Source: Bin87 sp965203195
GTDB taxonomy: Bacteria; Chloroflexota; Dehalococcoidia; Lucifugimonadales; UBA3495
Direction of reading: 5' to 3'
NCBI GenBank assembly: GCA_965203195.1
Contig: OZ241860.1
Location: 3,286,001 to 3,350,000 of the forward strand
DNA: 64,000 bases
Below, piece by piece: positions 18,095 through 26,173 of this stretch (its first letter is position 1; each line of letters begins with the position of its first letter). Below the pieces are notes generated by a model. That model was not told the origin of the DNA. It saw nothing but the letters and a program-made list of their open reading frames with translations, and searched no databases. A program made the translations under genes and the position numbers.

Positions 18095-19423
18095 TTGCCT
18101 ACGGATGAAACAACCCGCTACCTGGAGACGACGCCCCAGTCCCGCGCGCTGTGGGAGGAGGCTTGCCGCTACCTGCCCGACGGGGACAGCCGTCATTCCA
18201 TTTTTTGGCGGCCGTATCCCATTTTTACCGTCTCGGCGCACGGGGGGGTGGTGACGGACGCCGACGGCGTGGAGCGGCTGGATTTCATCAATACGATGAC
18301 CACGATGATCCTGGGGCACGGGCCGGCGCCGGTGCTGGAAGCGGCGCGGCAGCAGATGGACGACGGGCTGGCGTACAATTCGCCCAACCGCCACCAGGTG
18401 GAGCTGGCGCGCCTGCTGTGCCAGCGGCTGCCGTCTTTGGAGCAGGTGCGCTTTACGAATTCGGGCACGGAAGCCACGCTGAACGCGTTGCGGGCGGCGC
18501 GGGCATTCACCGGGCGCCGCAAAATCGCCAAAGTGGAAGGGGGCTATCACGGCACCCACGATGCGGTGCTGGTCAGCCTGCGGATTGACCCGGCGGCGGG
18601 CGGCGGCGCTTACGACAACCCGGCGCCGGTAGCGGCCAGCGCGGGCCTGGCCGACGGGGCGCTAGAGCAGGCGGTCATCATTCCCTACAACGATACGGAC
18701 AACGCCCGGCGCATCCTGGAAGCGCACCGGGAGGAGCTGGCGGCGGTCATCGTGGAGCCGGTAATGGGTTCGGTGGGGATGCTGCCGGCCGAGGCGGGCT
18801 ATCTGGCAATGCTGCGGGATTTTACCCGCGACTGCGGGGCGATGCTGATTTTTGACGAGGTAATCAGCTACCGGGTGGCGCCGGGCGGGGCGCAGGAATA
18901 CTACGGAATCACGCCGGATTTGACGGCCCTGGGCAAGATTATCGGCGGCGGGTTTCCGGTGGGCGCTTTTGGCGGGCGGGCCGATATTATGGGGCTGTAC
19001 AGTCCGCTGCGGGGGCCGGCGATTAATCACGGGGGGACTTTCAACGCCAACCCGGTAACGATGGCCGCCGGGGTGGCCACGCTCAACGAGCTGACGCCCA
19101 TCCGCTACCGGCGGCTGGCGGAGGTGGCGGAGATGCTGCGGCAGGGGGCGCGGCAGGTGTGCGCGGAGCTGGAGCAGCCGGTGACGGTTACGGGCATCGG
19201 GTCGCTGTTCGGCATCCATTTTACGGCCGGGCCGCTGCGGAACTACCGGGACATTGCGGCGGCGGACAAGGGGCTGGCGGAGCGGGTGTTTCTGGGGATG
19301 CTGAACGAAGGGTTTCTGCTGGCGCCGAATCTGGTGGGGGCAATGTCGCTGGCGCTGGGGGAGATTGAGGTGGATGCGTTTCTGCGGGCGTTCCGGCGGG
19401 TGCTGATGCGGCAGATGCAGTAA
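18095..19423 (+). CDS. Class III aminotransferase, glutamate-1-semialdehyde aminomutase-like
   Basis: The 442-residue PLP enzyme has the class III fold: FTNSGTEATLNALRAAR (phosphate site), GGYHGTHD, IVEPVMGSVGM, LIFDEVISYRVAPGG and the Schiff-base lysine in LTALGKIIGGG. It resembles HemL, but SRHSIFWRPYP at the N-terminus and the lack of neighbouring haem genes suggest an aminotransferase or aminomutase of another pathway, common in marine Chloroflexota. TTG 18095 is used, with GGAG about 7 nt upstream. A strong hairpin follows the stop. Confidence 0.82.
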   Translation: MPTDETTRYLETTPQSRALWEEACRYLPDGDSRHSIFWRPYPIFTVSAHGGVVTDADGVERLDFINTMTTMILGHGPAPVLEAARQQMDDGLAYNSPNRHQVELARLLCQRLPSLEQVRFTNSGTEATLNALRAARAFTGRRKIAKVEGGYHGTHDAVLVSLRIDPAAGGGAYDNPAPVAASAGLADGALEQAVIIPYNDTDNARRILEAHREELAAVIVEPVMGSVGMLPAEAGYLAMLRDFTRDCGAMLIFDEVISYRVAPGGAQEYYGITPDLTALGKIIGGGFPVGAFGGRADIMGLYSPLRGPAINHGGTFNANPVTMAAGVATLNELTPIRYRRLAEVAEMLRQGARQVCAELEQPVTVTGIGSLFGIHFTAGPLRNYRDIAAADKGLAERVFLGMLNEGFLLAPNLVGAMSLALGEIEVDAFLRAFRRVLMRQMQ

Positions 19424-19445
19424 GCGGATATAGGGTTATTGAAAG

Positions 19446-19483
19446 ATGCCGGGGGGCGAATCAGCTGATTCGCCCCCCGGCAT
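19446..19483. terminator. Perfect 38-nt palindrome between convergent genes
   Basis: A perfectly self-complementary 38-nt sequence (half-site ATGCCGGGGGGCGAATCAG) begins 22 bp after the aminotransferase stop and ends 25 bp before the end of the convergent small gene. The GC-rich stem fits a bidirectional terminator, although no long U-tract follows. Confidence 0.75.
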
Positions 19484-19508
19484 TTGCGTTACCCCAACCG
19501 GGATCGGT

Positions 19509-19691
19509 TTAGCGTTCCCGCCGGATCCGCTCCTGCCAGTCCGCCGGCCGGTCGGGGAACCCCCGCGCCTGCCAGTAGGCGGCGTTGTTGGGGTTGTTCT
19601 GCTGGCTCCGGTTAACCGTGTGGCGCGGGTTGTTGGGGTTGAGTTGGTTCGCCCGGTTGTTGTCGTTGGTAGAGTTGCTGTTTCTGGGCAT
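19509..19691 (-). CDS. Small Asn/Arg-rich protein, 60 residues
   Basis: This short gene has a strong Shine-Dalgarno site (GGAGGTG in mRNA sense, 6 nt before ATG 19691). The protein is hydrophilic, rich in Asn, Arg, Gln and Pro, with the patterns RANQLNPNNPRHTVNRSQQ and NNAAYWQARGFPDRPADW. Similar short Asn-rich proteins of unknown role occur in several environmental bacteria. There is no signal peptide or membrane segment. It converges on the aminotransferase gene with a shared terminator. Function not recognised. Confidence 0.6.
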   Translation of the reverse strand: MPRNSNSTNDNNRANQLNPNNPRHTVNRSQQNNPNNAAYWQARGFPDRPADWQERIRRER

Positions 19692-19822
19692 ACGGAACAC
19701 CTCCGTAGATCAGGATTGCGAAGTTGCCCAGACCGCCAGAGCAGTCCATCAGGCCCATGGACAACCTCGTGGTTTGTATGTTAGCAGACAGGCGGAGAGA
19801 TTGCAATACCTGCGCGTCCCTA

Positions 19823-20900
19823 GGTAGCGTTTCTTTTTAGGTGGTTTGGTTACAGGATGGGGGTACAATGTCCACCCCACCCTCTCACTGGAGATACGCC
19901 GCTATGGGACTGCTACACTACCTGGAAACCTAACTGGAACGCCGAATCCCCACCCAACTGCAAGCCGCCCTCCAACAAGCCTTGGATGACTACCAGCCCC
20001 TCTGCGACCGTTGCCGCTTGGTCATGCATCGCCACCATCGCTACGCCCGCGCCATTGCCACCGGCTACGCGAAGTCCGCTTGCAGATACTTGTGTTCCGC
20101 TGCGGGCAGTGTCGCCGTATGGTCGGCGGCATGACGCTGCTGGGCGATGAGATGCGCCGCCAGCGGTTTTCCAAAAAAACCGTGACATCGCCATCAGCTT
20201 GGCCGAGCAGGGATTGAGTTACGCCCGCGCCGGTAACTGGGTGGGCTGCGTCAAGAGTACGGTCGGCAAGTAGTTGCGGAAGGCGCCTTTGGCCGCGCCG
20301 CAGTTGCCGCCGGACGGGACGCTGGAACTGGATGGGCTGTGGACGCGAACCCGTAGCGGGCGTACTGAATTGATGGTAATCCGCGCTGTTGGAGGACGGC
20401 CTTGGGGCTTTCGGTTCCTGGGCCGAAATGATTGGCCGGGCCGGGCAGCAGGGGGCACAGCGTCCGGAACATTTGGTCAGCGATGGGGACGGGGCCATCG
20501 CGGCGGGGATTGAGCTGGTCTATGGCGGGGAAGCGGCGCATTAGCTGTCCGCGTTTTACCTGCTGCGGGAGTATCGGCGGAACATTGGGGTCTCGGGATT
20601 CGCGGCGGCGCGGCGGTTATTGGAGGCAGGCAGTCTGGCGGAAGGTCGGGAATGGGCGCGTCGGATTATGCGCGCCACGGCTGGGGCGGCGCGCTACTGG
20701 TGCGAGAAAGCGTTGCCCAAAGGAATGCGTCACTTGGCGACGGGGCAGGCGAGGCATCGGACGACGTCGCGCTTGGAGCGGCACAATCGGGAGTTGCGGC
20801 GACGGGAGCAGTTGGGGACGGTGTGGACGGAGCGCAACCTGCTGGCGTTGCTACAAAAGCAGAGCCTGCTCAACTAAACTACCTGAAACGAAATGCTACC
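19823..20900 (+). mobile_element. Degenerate insertion sequence with 29-bp terminal inverted repeats
   Basis: Left end 19823-19851 (GGTAGCGTTTCTTTTTAGG...) and right end 20872-20900 match as inverted repeats at about 24 of 29 positions. The element of 1078 bp contains one decayed transposase gene. The right repeat includes the transposase stop codon. I cannot see a clear target-site duplication. Confidence 0.75.
19904..20877 (+). pseudogene. Decayed DDE-type transposase
   Basis: Joining frames gives a transposase-like protein that starts MGLLHYLET and has a Cys/His cluster (CDRCRLVMHRHH, FRCGQCRRM), LDGLWTRTRSGRTELMVI with a likely first catalytic Asp, VSDGDGAIAAG with a second, and a C-terminal RHRTTSRLERHNRELRRREQ segment like that of IS256/ISLre2-type enzymes. 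The gene is interrupted by in-frame stops (near 19931, 20271 and 20540) and at least three frameshifts, so it is inactive. Exact IS family uncertain. Confidence 0.75.
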
Positions 20901-21325
20901 CAACCCTACCCGTTGCTTGACCCCATCATCTCAATGCTGTATTGTCCCCCGTCAGTAGCCCCATTCCCCGCCCCGGCCCGGCGTGGCCGGGCGCGGCGTC
21001 CTTGTATTGCCGCCATTGCCGCCCTCAATGCCCCGGCGGCGAATCTTAACCGGGTGAATGCGCCGCATTCCAACCTGGCAGCAATCATCCGCCCGTCCGC
21101 CCGGCTTTGCTGCCCACGGCGCCACGGAGCGGATAAGCGTCGGCAATAAGCGCTGCCCCGGTTTCCCGGCCCGCCGGCGCCGGCCAACCCCGCAACCCCG
21201 TCGCAGTCAGTCATTCGTAGCCAATCATTCATCCGTTGACCGGCCGGCGCCAATCCCGCAACCCGTCAAACCACCCACCGGCCGGCCACACCCCCCTCCG
21301 TGGCCGCGTCATTGAAGCGCAACTG
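20901..21325 (+). other. Intergenic region downstream of the insertion sequence
   Basis: No supported gene is seen in these 425 bp. Reading frames here are short and their composition follows the local C-rich skew of the + strand. The start of the next MFS gene lies at its end, with no clear promoter. Confidence 0.5.
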
Positions 21326-22729
21326 ATGCCACCACCCACGCCGCAGCCTTCCCGAAGCCCCAAAATCTTTTACGGCTGGTGGATCGTCCTCGTCAGCCTC
21401 ATCGCCGACGGGATGAAACACGGGACTTTCAACCGAGGCTTCACCGTGTTCTACATCCCGGTGGAGCAGGATCTGGGCTTCTCCCGCACCATGATGGGGC
21501 TGGCCGAGGGCCTGGGCCGGATGATGGGCGGCATCCAGGGCCCCCTGATGGGCTACTGCACCGACCGCTTCGGCCCCCGCGTAATGCTGGCCTTCGGCGG
21601 CCTGATGTCCGGCCTCGGCTTCATCCTGCTGGGCTACACCGGCAGCTACTGGTACTTTCTGGTCATCTTTGTCGGCTTCCTGTCCGTGGGCTTCCGGTCG
21701 GGCTACAACAACGCCTCCATCGCGGCGGTGAACAACTGGTTCCGGCGGCGGCGCGGCCTGGCCATGTCGGTAGTCAGCATGGGCAACGGCCTGGGCGGCG
21801 CCGCGGCGCCCCTGGTCGGCCTGCTGATCTTTACCATAGGCTGGCGGAGTTCCTGCGTAGCGCTGGGCATCGCCATCCTGGCGGTGGTAATACCCCTGTC
21901 CTGGTTCCTGCGCCGCGCCCCGGAGGATATGGGCCTGCTGCCCGACGGCGATGCCCCCGAACTGCCGCCGGCGCCGGACGCCCCCGGCCGGACCGCCGCC
22001 ACGCTCCGGCGCCGCCGCGCCCAGTTCGGCGAAACCGACTTCACCGCCCGCGAGGCAATGCGCACGCCTTCCTACTGGCTGCTGGTAATGGCCACCGGCT
22101 TTCGCAACATCGTCCACGCCGGCGCCTCCTTCCTGATGGCGCCCCTGATGGTCTGGTTCCTGTCCGCCGGCGCGCCGGTGCCTTCCGACTCCGACCTGGG
22201 CAAGCAATACACCGTCATTGCCGCCGGCTTCGTGGGCGCCTTTTCCGTAACCAATATGCTTTTCAATCCCGGCATGGGCTGGCTGGGCGACAAAATCGAC
22301 CGGCGCAAATTGAGCGCCCTGTGCATGGTGTCCGGCGCCCTGGCTATGGCCTCTCTGCTCACCGAGAGCGGGCAAATCTGGCAGCTGGGCCTTTTCGTGA
22401 TCCTGCTGGCCCTGGCGGAAAGCGCCAACCCCCTGAACTGGGCCATTATGGGCGACTTTTTCGGACGCCGCGCCTACGCCACCCTGCGCGGCTGGCAGCA
22501 CCTGCCCGACCAGCTGGCGTCAATGTGGACGGCAACGTGGATGGGCATCATCTACGACTACACCAACAGCTTCTACTGGGCGCTGTTCCCCCTAACCGCC
22601 CTGTACATCTGCGCCGCCGTGGGCTACTGGTTCCTGCCCTACCCGCGCCTGCCCCGCCGCCTGCAAACCCAGCAGCGCGCCCGGGAGCGAAACCGGGAAA
22701 CGCCCGGCGTCCGGGCCGAAGCCGGATGA
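21326..22729 (+). CDS. MFS transporter, oxalate/formate antiporter-like (OFA/MCT)
   Basis: The 467-residue carrier begins IFYGWWIVLVSLIADGMKHG, the 'fYGWwvv' opening of the OFA/monocarboxylate branch. It carries GYCTDRFGPRVMLAFGG and NNWFRRRRGLAMSVVSMGNG, and ends SANPLNWAIMGDFFGRRAYATLRG, all common in predicted organic-acid carriers. About 12 membrane helices are predicted. ATG 21326 lacks a strong ribosome site. A GNAT gene on the opposite strand converges 21 bp downstream. Confidence 0.86.
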   Translation: MPPPTPQPSRSPKIFYGWWIVLVSLIADGMKHGTFNRGFTVFYIPVEQDLGFSRTMMGLAEGLGRMMGGIQGPLMGYCTDRFGPRVMLAFGGLMSGLGFILLGYTGSYWYFLVIFVGFLSVGFRSGYNNASIAAVNNWFRRRRGLAMSVVSMGNGLGGAAAPLVGLLIFTIGWRSSCVALGIAILAVVIPLSWFLRRAPEDMGLLPDGDAPELPPAPDAPGRTAATLRRRRAQFGETDFTAREAMRTPSYWLLVMATGFRNIVHAGASFLMAPLMVWFLSAGAPVPSDSDLGKQYTVIAAGFVGAFSVTNMLFNPGMGWLGDKIDRRKLSALCMVSGALAMASLLTESGQIWQLGLFVILLALAESANPLNWAIMGDFFGRRAYATLRGWQHLPDQLASMWTATWMGIIYDYTNSFYWALFPLTALYICAAVGYWFLPYPRLPRRLQTQQRARERNRETPGVRAEAG

Positions 22730-22750
22730 CGGCGACTTGTCTGGCGCCGG

Positions 22751-23350
22751 TCAGCCGGCGATGTCCATACGCATAGCCAGGCGCGGCGTCCAGTGGCGCG
22801 GCCGGTTCGGCAGCGGCTCCCGTATGATGCGAAAGCCGGCGCGCCGGAACAGCGCCTCTACGCCAAAGTAGGCGTTGTCATCGCCGGTGCGCTCCTCCCC
22901 CGCCCGGGGGTAGGCTTCCACCGCCGGCGCCCCGTGCGCGGCGGCATAATCCACCGCCGCCCCTATCAGCGCCACCGCAATGCCCTGTCCCCGCATCCCT
23001 TTGCGCACGGTGATGCAGGGAATGACCCACACCTCGGCATCGTCCACCGGCGGCGTAGCACGGGAACGTCCCACCCGCCCCAGTTCCCGGCGGGGCGCAA
23101 CGGCAATCCAGCCCGCGGGCTCGCCGCCGGCGTAGGCCAGCAGGCCGGGCGCCGGGTCTCCCGCGGCCCGTTCTCCCATGGCGGCCCGCTTCCGCCGGCT
23201 GAGGGAACCCTCCCCGGGCAGCGCCCGCAGCTCGGCCTCGCCCATCCGGGGGTACATACACCAGCAGCCCGCCCCGAAGTTGCCCCGCAGCACAGCCCCG
23301 AAGTCGTCCATCAGCGCCGGGGACAGTGGGAGAATGACGAGGGCGGGCAT
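22751..23350 (-). CDS. GNAT-family N-acetyltransferase
   Basis: The 199-residue enzyme has the acetyl-CoA-binding motif A in VRKGMRGQGIAVALIGAAVDYA (R/Q-G-x-G-I/A) and the later NAYFGVEALFRRAGFRIIRE. Residues GCWCMYPR near the start and GWIAVAPRRELGRV are typical of a GNAT subgroup annotated as YoaP or 'GNAT, Cys-rich N-term' in environmental genomes. Substrate unknown. It lies 29 bp after the MFS gene that starts at 24624 and may be co-transcribed with it. Confidence 0.82.
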   Translation of the reverse strand: MPALVILPLSPALMDDFGAVLRGNFGAGCWCMYPRMGEAELRALPGEGSLSRRKRAAMGERAAGDPAPGLLAYAGGEPAGWIAVAPRRELGRVGRSRATPPVDDAEVWVIPCITVRKGMRGQGIAVALIGAAVDYAAAHGAPAVEAYPRAGEERTGDDNAYFGVEALFRRAGFRIIREPLPNRPRHWTPRLAMRMDIAG

Positions 23351-23379
23351 CGGTTCTGCGGACGGATTCGGGGTGCCGG

Positions 23380-24624
23380 CTAACGGGAAACGCCGCCGGG
23401 ATTCCGCAGGGGAATCAGCGCCACGATGACGGCGGTAACCAGCGTCAGCCCGCCGGCGTAATAAAACACGGCGCCGTATCCGCCCAGGCTGCTGATGACG
23501 GCGGAAGCCAGAAAGGGCGCGCCGATGCCAATGACCCCGTTGATGCCGAACAGTAGCCCGATGGCCGTCGCCTCCGCCCCCTCGCCCACATAGTCCAGCA
23601 CCGCCGCCTGGATTATCTGGTGCAGCGCGAAGCTGAACAGCCCCATCCCGGCCAGTATCGGCCCCAGCAGCGGGCCGGCCCCGGCGCTGACCACCCCGCA
23701 GGACAGCAGCCCGGCAATGATGAACCCCGGCGTCAGCACCGCCTTCCGTCCCCAGCGGTCCGACAGCCAGCCCAGCGCCGGCGCCGAAATAATGCCCATT
23801 CCGGTCAGCAGCGCATAGTGGATGCCCGCCGGCAGCGCGCTCATCCCCAGCGTCTCCCGCAGGTAGAAAGGCGTCCAGTTGAACAGCGCGTTCAGCCCCA
23901 GGCCCCGCAGCAGGGCAGCGCAAATCAGCGCCATCACAATGGGGTTGCGCAGCAGCGTCACGGCGCCCGCGAACTGCCGCCCCAGGCTGCTGGCCCGCCC
24001 GCCGTCCGTTTCCCGTCCCAGCCCCCGCAGCGACCACCAGACCAGCGCCGCCATCAGCAGCGCCGCGCCGGCGTAGATAAAGAAAATGTGCCGCCAGATG
24101 AGAAACCCGGTAGTCAGCAGAGCGCCGGCCACCACCGGCCCGCTGACATTGCCGATGTTGGAGCCGAAGCCATGCATTGAGATGGCAAACCCCCGCCGGT
24201 CGGGGAAGCGCTGCGATATGGCCGCCGCCGAGGGCAGATGCCACAAGGAACCCGGCACGGACAGCAGCAGGGTTACCGCCACCAGGTAGGCAAAGCCCGG
24301 CGCCCCGCCCATCAGCGCGAAAGTGAGCGCATGGCCCAGCATACACGCCGTCAGAATCAGGCCCCAGTAGGATTTCAGATGGTCGGTCACCGGGCCGCCG
24401 CCCAGGCTGGTGGCGCTGGCCCCGGCCTGCCGCACGGCAAAGAGGGCCGCCGTGCGAAAGTTGCCCAGCCCCATGGCGTCCGCAATTTCGGTAACCAGCA
24501 GCGGAAAGCCCTGGTCAAACATATGGGACAGGCCGTGCCCCACGGAAAGACTGCCCAGGATGAACGTCCGGTTCCGGCGGACGCCCCCGGACGGAGCGCT
24601 GGCCGGCGTAGCTGCGTGTTGCAA
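23380..24624 (-). CDS. MFS transporter
   Basis: The 414-residue carrier has about 12 membrane helices, with HGLSHMFDQGFPLLVTEIADAM at the first, QRFPDRRGFAISMHGFGSNIGN and LGWLSDRWGRKAVLTPGF as MFS loop signatures. TTG 24624 is preferred because GGAGG lies 4 nt upstream in mRNA sense and the residues after it lead straight to helix 1; the frame stays open to 24822 without conserved content. Substrate unknown. Confidence 0.78.
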   Translation of the reverse strand: MQHAATPASAPSGGVRRNRTFILGSLSVGHGLSHMFDQGFPLLVTEIADAMGLGNFRTAALFAVRQAGASATSLGGGPVTDHLKSYWGLILTACMLGHALTFALMGGAPGFAYLVAVTLLLSVPGSLWHLPSAAAISQRFPDRRGFAISMHGFGSNIGNVSGPVVAGALLTTGFLIWRHIFFIYAGAALLMAALVWWSLRGLGRETDGGRASSLGRQFAGAVTLLRNPIVMALICAALLRGLGLNALFNWTPFYLRETLGMSALPAGIHYALLTGMGIISAPALGWLSDRWGRKAVLTPGFIIAGLLSCGVVSAGAGPLLGPILAGMGLFSFALHQIIQAAVLDYVGEGAEATAIGLLFGINGVIGIGAPFLASAVISSLGGYGAVFYYAGGLTLVTAVIVALIPLRNPGGVSR

Positions 24625-24820
24625 TATGCCTCCTGCGGCGCGCGCCTCGCCTCCTCGCACCGACCACGGGGGAACGACCACGGGTAGCGACCACGGGAAC
24701 GATAACGGCGGGCGGCCCGATTGTAACGGCCCCGCCGGACAGCGGCAAGGGTTGCCGCCATCTGCCGCCGCATCCGCCCGCCCGGACGCCTGCATTCCGG
24801 CCTCCGCCGGCGCTGCGCCC

Positions 24821-25667
24821 AATCCGCCCGCTGGAATTTAAAAAATCGCCGCCATTTATGACATCCGCCCTCTTGCGTCCCCAAACATCCGTACCTTATG
24901 CTAGTACACGGGTAAAGTAGCCCGGCCGCCGGCAAAGCTTTCTAGCGCGCTACACCGGCCGGCCACCGCCACCACGCCCGGCGCGCGACGGGCAGCCCGG
25001 CGGCATAAGGCCCGCTTTTGTGTGAACCCAACCGGACAATCCTGTCCACCGACCGACGATCACCCAACCTCGTCACGCTATCAAATGGCTGCGTGGACGC
25101 CGCTGACCAGCGGCGCCCACCGGCCTACCATCCGCATCACACCCACACCGGGGGAAACTTCGGGCTGGCCGGCCCGCCAGGAAACGGCCTAACCCTTGTC
25201 GGAATTCTTATGCAGCTGGTCCTGCTTCGTCGCTGTATGTATCGTACGGCCCGTGTAGTTCTGTGCCAGCCAGCGGGTGTCACCACCGTGCCGTGCCGGA
25301 TGACCCAACCGGCTTGACGGAGCAGGCCCTGAACCTGTTCTTGCTTGTCGTAAGTCCACCCGGGACACGGAAAACTATGACGAAATCCCATGCGTTACGC
25401 TCTCAGGCCGTAGCGCCGACAACCTGGAATCCGGCCGCCCGGACAACCCCCCGGTGTCCCTTATCACCCGTCAACTACCCGTCAACTACCCGTCAACTTT
25501 CAATCGCCAATCACCAACGCCAACCGCCTAGCCCACCGCAAAGGAGCCGCCTTCCAATGACAACCGCCTTGCCCCTGCCCACCTGCTACCGCCCGCTGCT
25601 GCGATGGCTCCGCCCGCCGGAACCCCCTTCCTGACCGGAACCTCCCCCTTGCTTTAAGGCGCATCCC
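24821..25667 (-). repeat. Dispersed ~0.8 kb repeat element, copy B (reverse)
   Basis: This copy is inverted relative to copies A and C. Its left part matches A to the end of the repeat, and its right end carries GCGGGCGGATT. It contains three tandem 11-bp units (AGTTGACGGGT) absent from A and C. Its internal GTGGGCGCCGCTG..AGCGGCGTCCAC hairpin is fully paired where A and C carry mismatches. It separates the MFS gene at 23380-24624 from the ilvB T-box leader. Confidence 0.8.
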
Positions 25668-25727
25668 GTCCCCGGGTTGCGCTCGCCGGGCCGAACTGCC
25701 CCCGGAAATGCCGCCGGGAAATGCCCA

Positions 25728-25756
25728 TTGACGCCATCCCCGCCCCGTGTTACATT
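25728..25756 (+). promoter_or_regulatory. Promoter of the T-box/ilvB transcript
   Basis: TTGACG (25728-25733), a 17-bp spacer and TACATT (25751-25756) lie just before the T-box stem I; a start near 25763 gives a leader of about 410 nt to the ilvB start. Confidence 0.65.
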
Positions 25757-25762
25757 TTCATC

Positions 25763-26082
25763 ATCCAAACTAAAAGCTGTGATGGAGACGAGTAAGCGGG
25801 CTTCCCGGCCCATCAGCGAGCCTGGTCCGGTGCAAGCAGGCGCGTCGGCCCCGCCCAAAATCCCTCCGGAGCTGCCGGCTGAAAACCGCCGCCGATACAC
25901 GACGGCCAGTAAGCTCAGGCCGGGTTCGTCGCCCGTTATACCCGACGGGGCATGATAGTGTCCTGCCAGAGCGGTTCAATGCTCGCCGGCCTCATCCTAA
26001 ACCCGGCCGCGCGCATTGGGCAAATAGGGTGGTACCGCGGGCGCGCATCCGTCCGTCCCTATGTCGGGGACGGGCTTTTTTT
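25763..26082 (+). promoter_or_regulatory. T-box riboswitch controlling ilvB, probable isoleucine (ATC) specifier
   Basis: The leader has stem I with GACGAGTAAG (the AGTA side of the specifier loop), the distal AGCGAGCC bulge and loop, and on the 3' side AAAATC with a candidate specifier ATC at 25860-25862 beside the CTCC/GGAG lower helix. The diagnostic T-box AGGGTGGTACCGCGG is at 26026-26040. A terminator follows: CCGTCCC/GGGACGG stem (26053-26073) and seven Ts. Uncharged tRNA should pair with specifier and T-box and prevent termination. ATC is read from my manual fold and should be tested. Confidence 0.88.
26053..26082 (+). terminator. T-box terminator hairpin
   Basis: CCGTCCC and GGGACGG form a 7-bp stem around a short loop, followed by G-C and seven Ts. 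It is mutually exclusive with the T-box antiterminator just upstream. Confidence 0.85.
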
Positions 26083-26173
26083 ATCCCAACCCATCCCGCC
26101 TCCTCCGTCCCTACCCAACGCCGTCGCCCAATCCGGCCGGACAGGCCACAACCGGCACAATGGAGACCCACCC

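Noticed and set aside
18095..19423. Calling this gene hemL outright
   Set aside because: Class III aminotransferase motifs are clear but no haem genes are nearby and the N-terminus differs from HemL.
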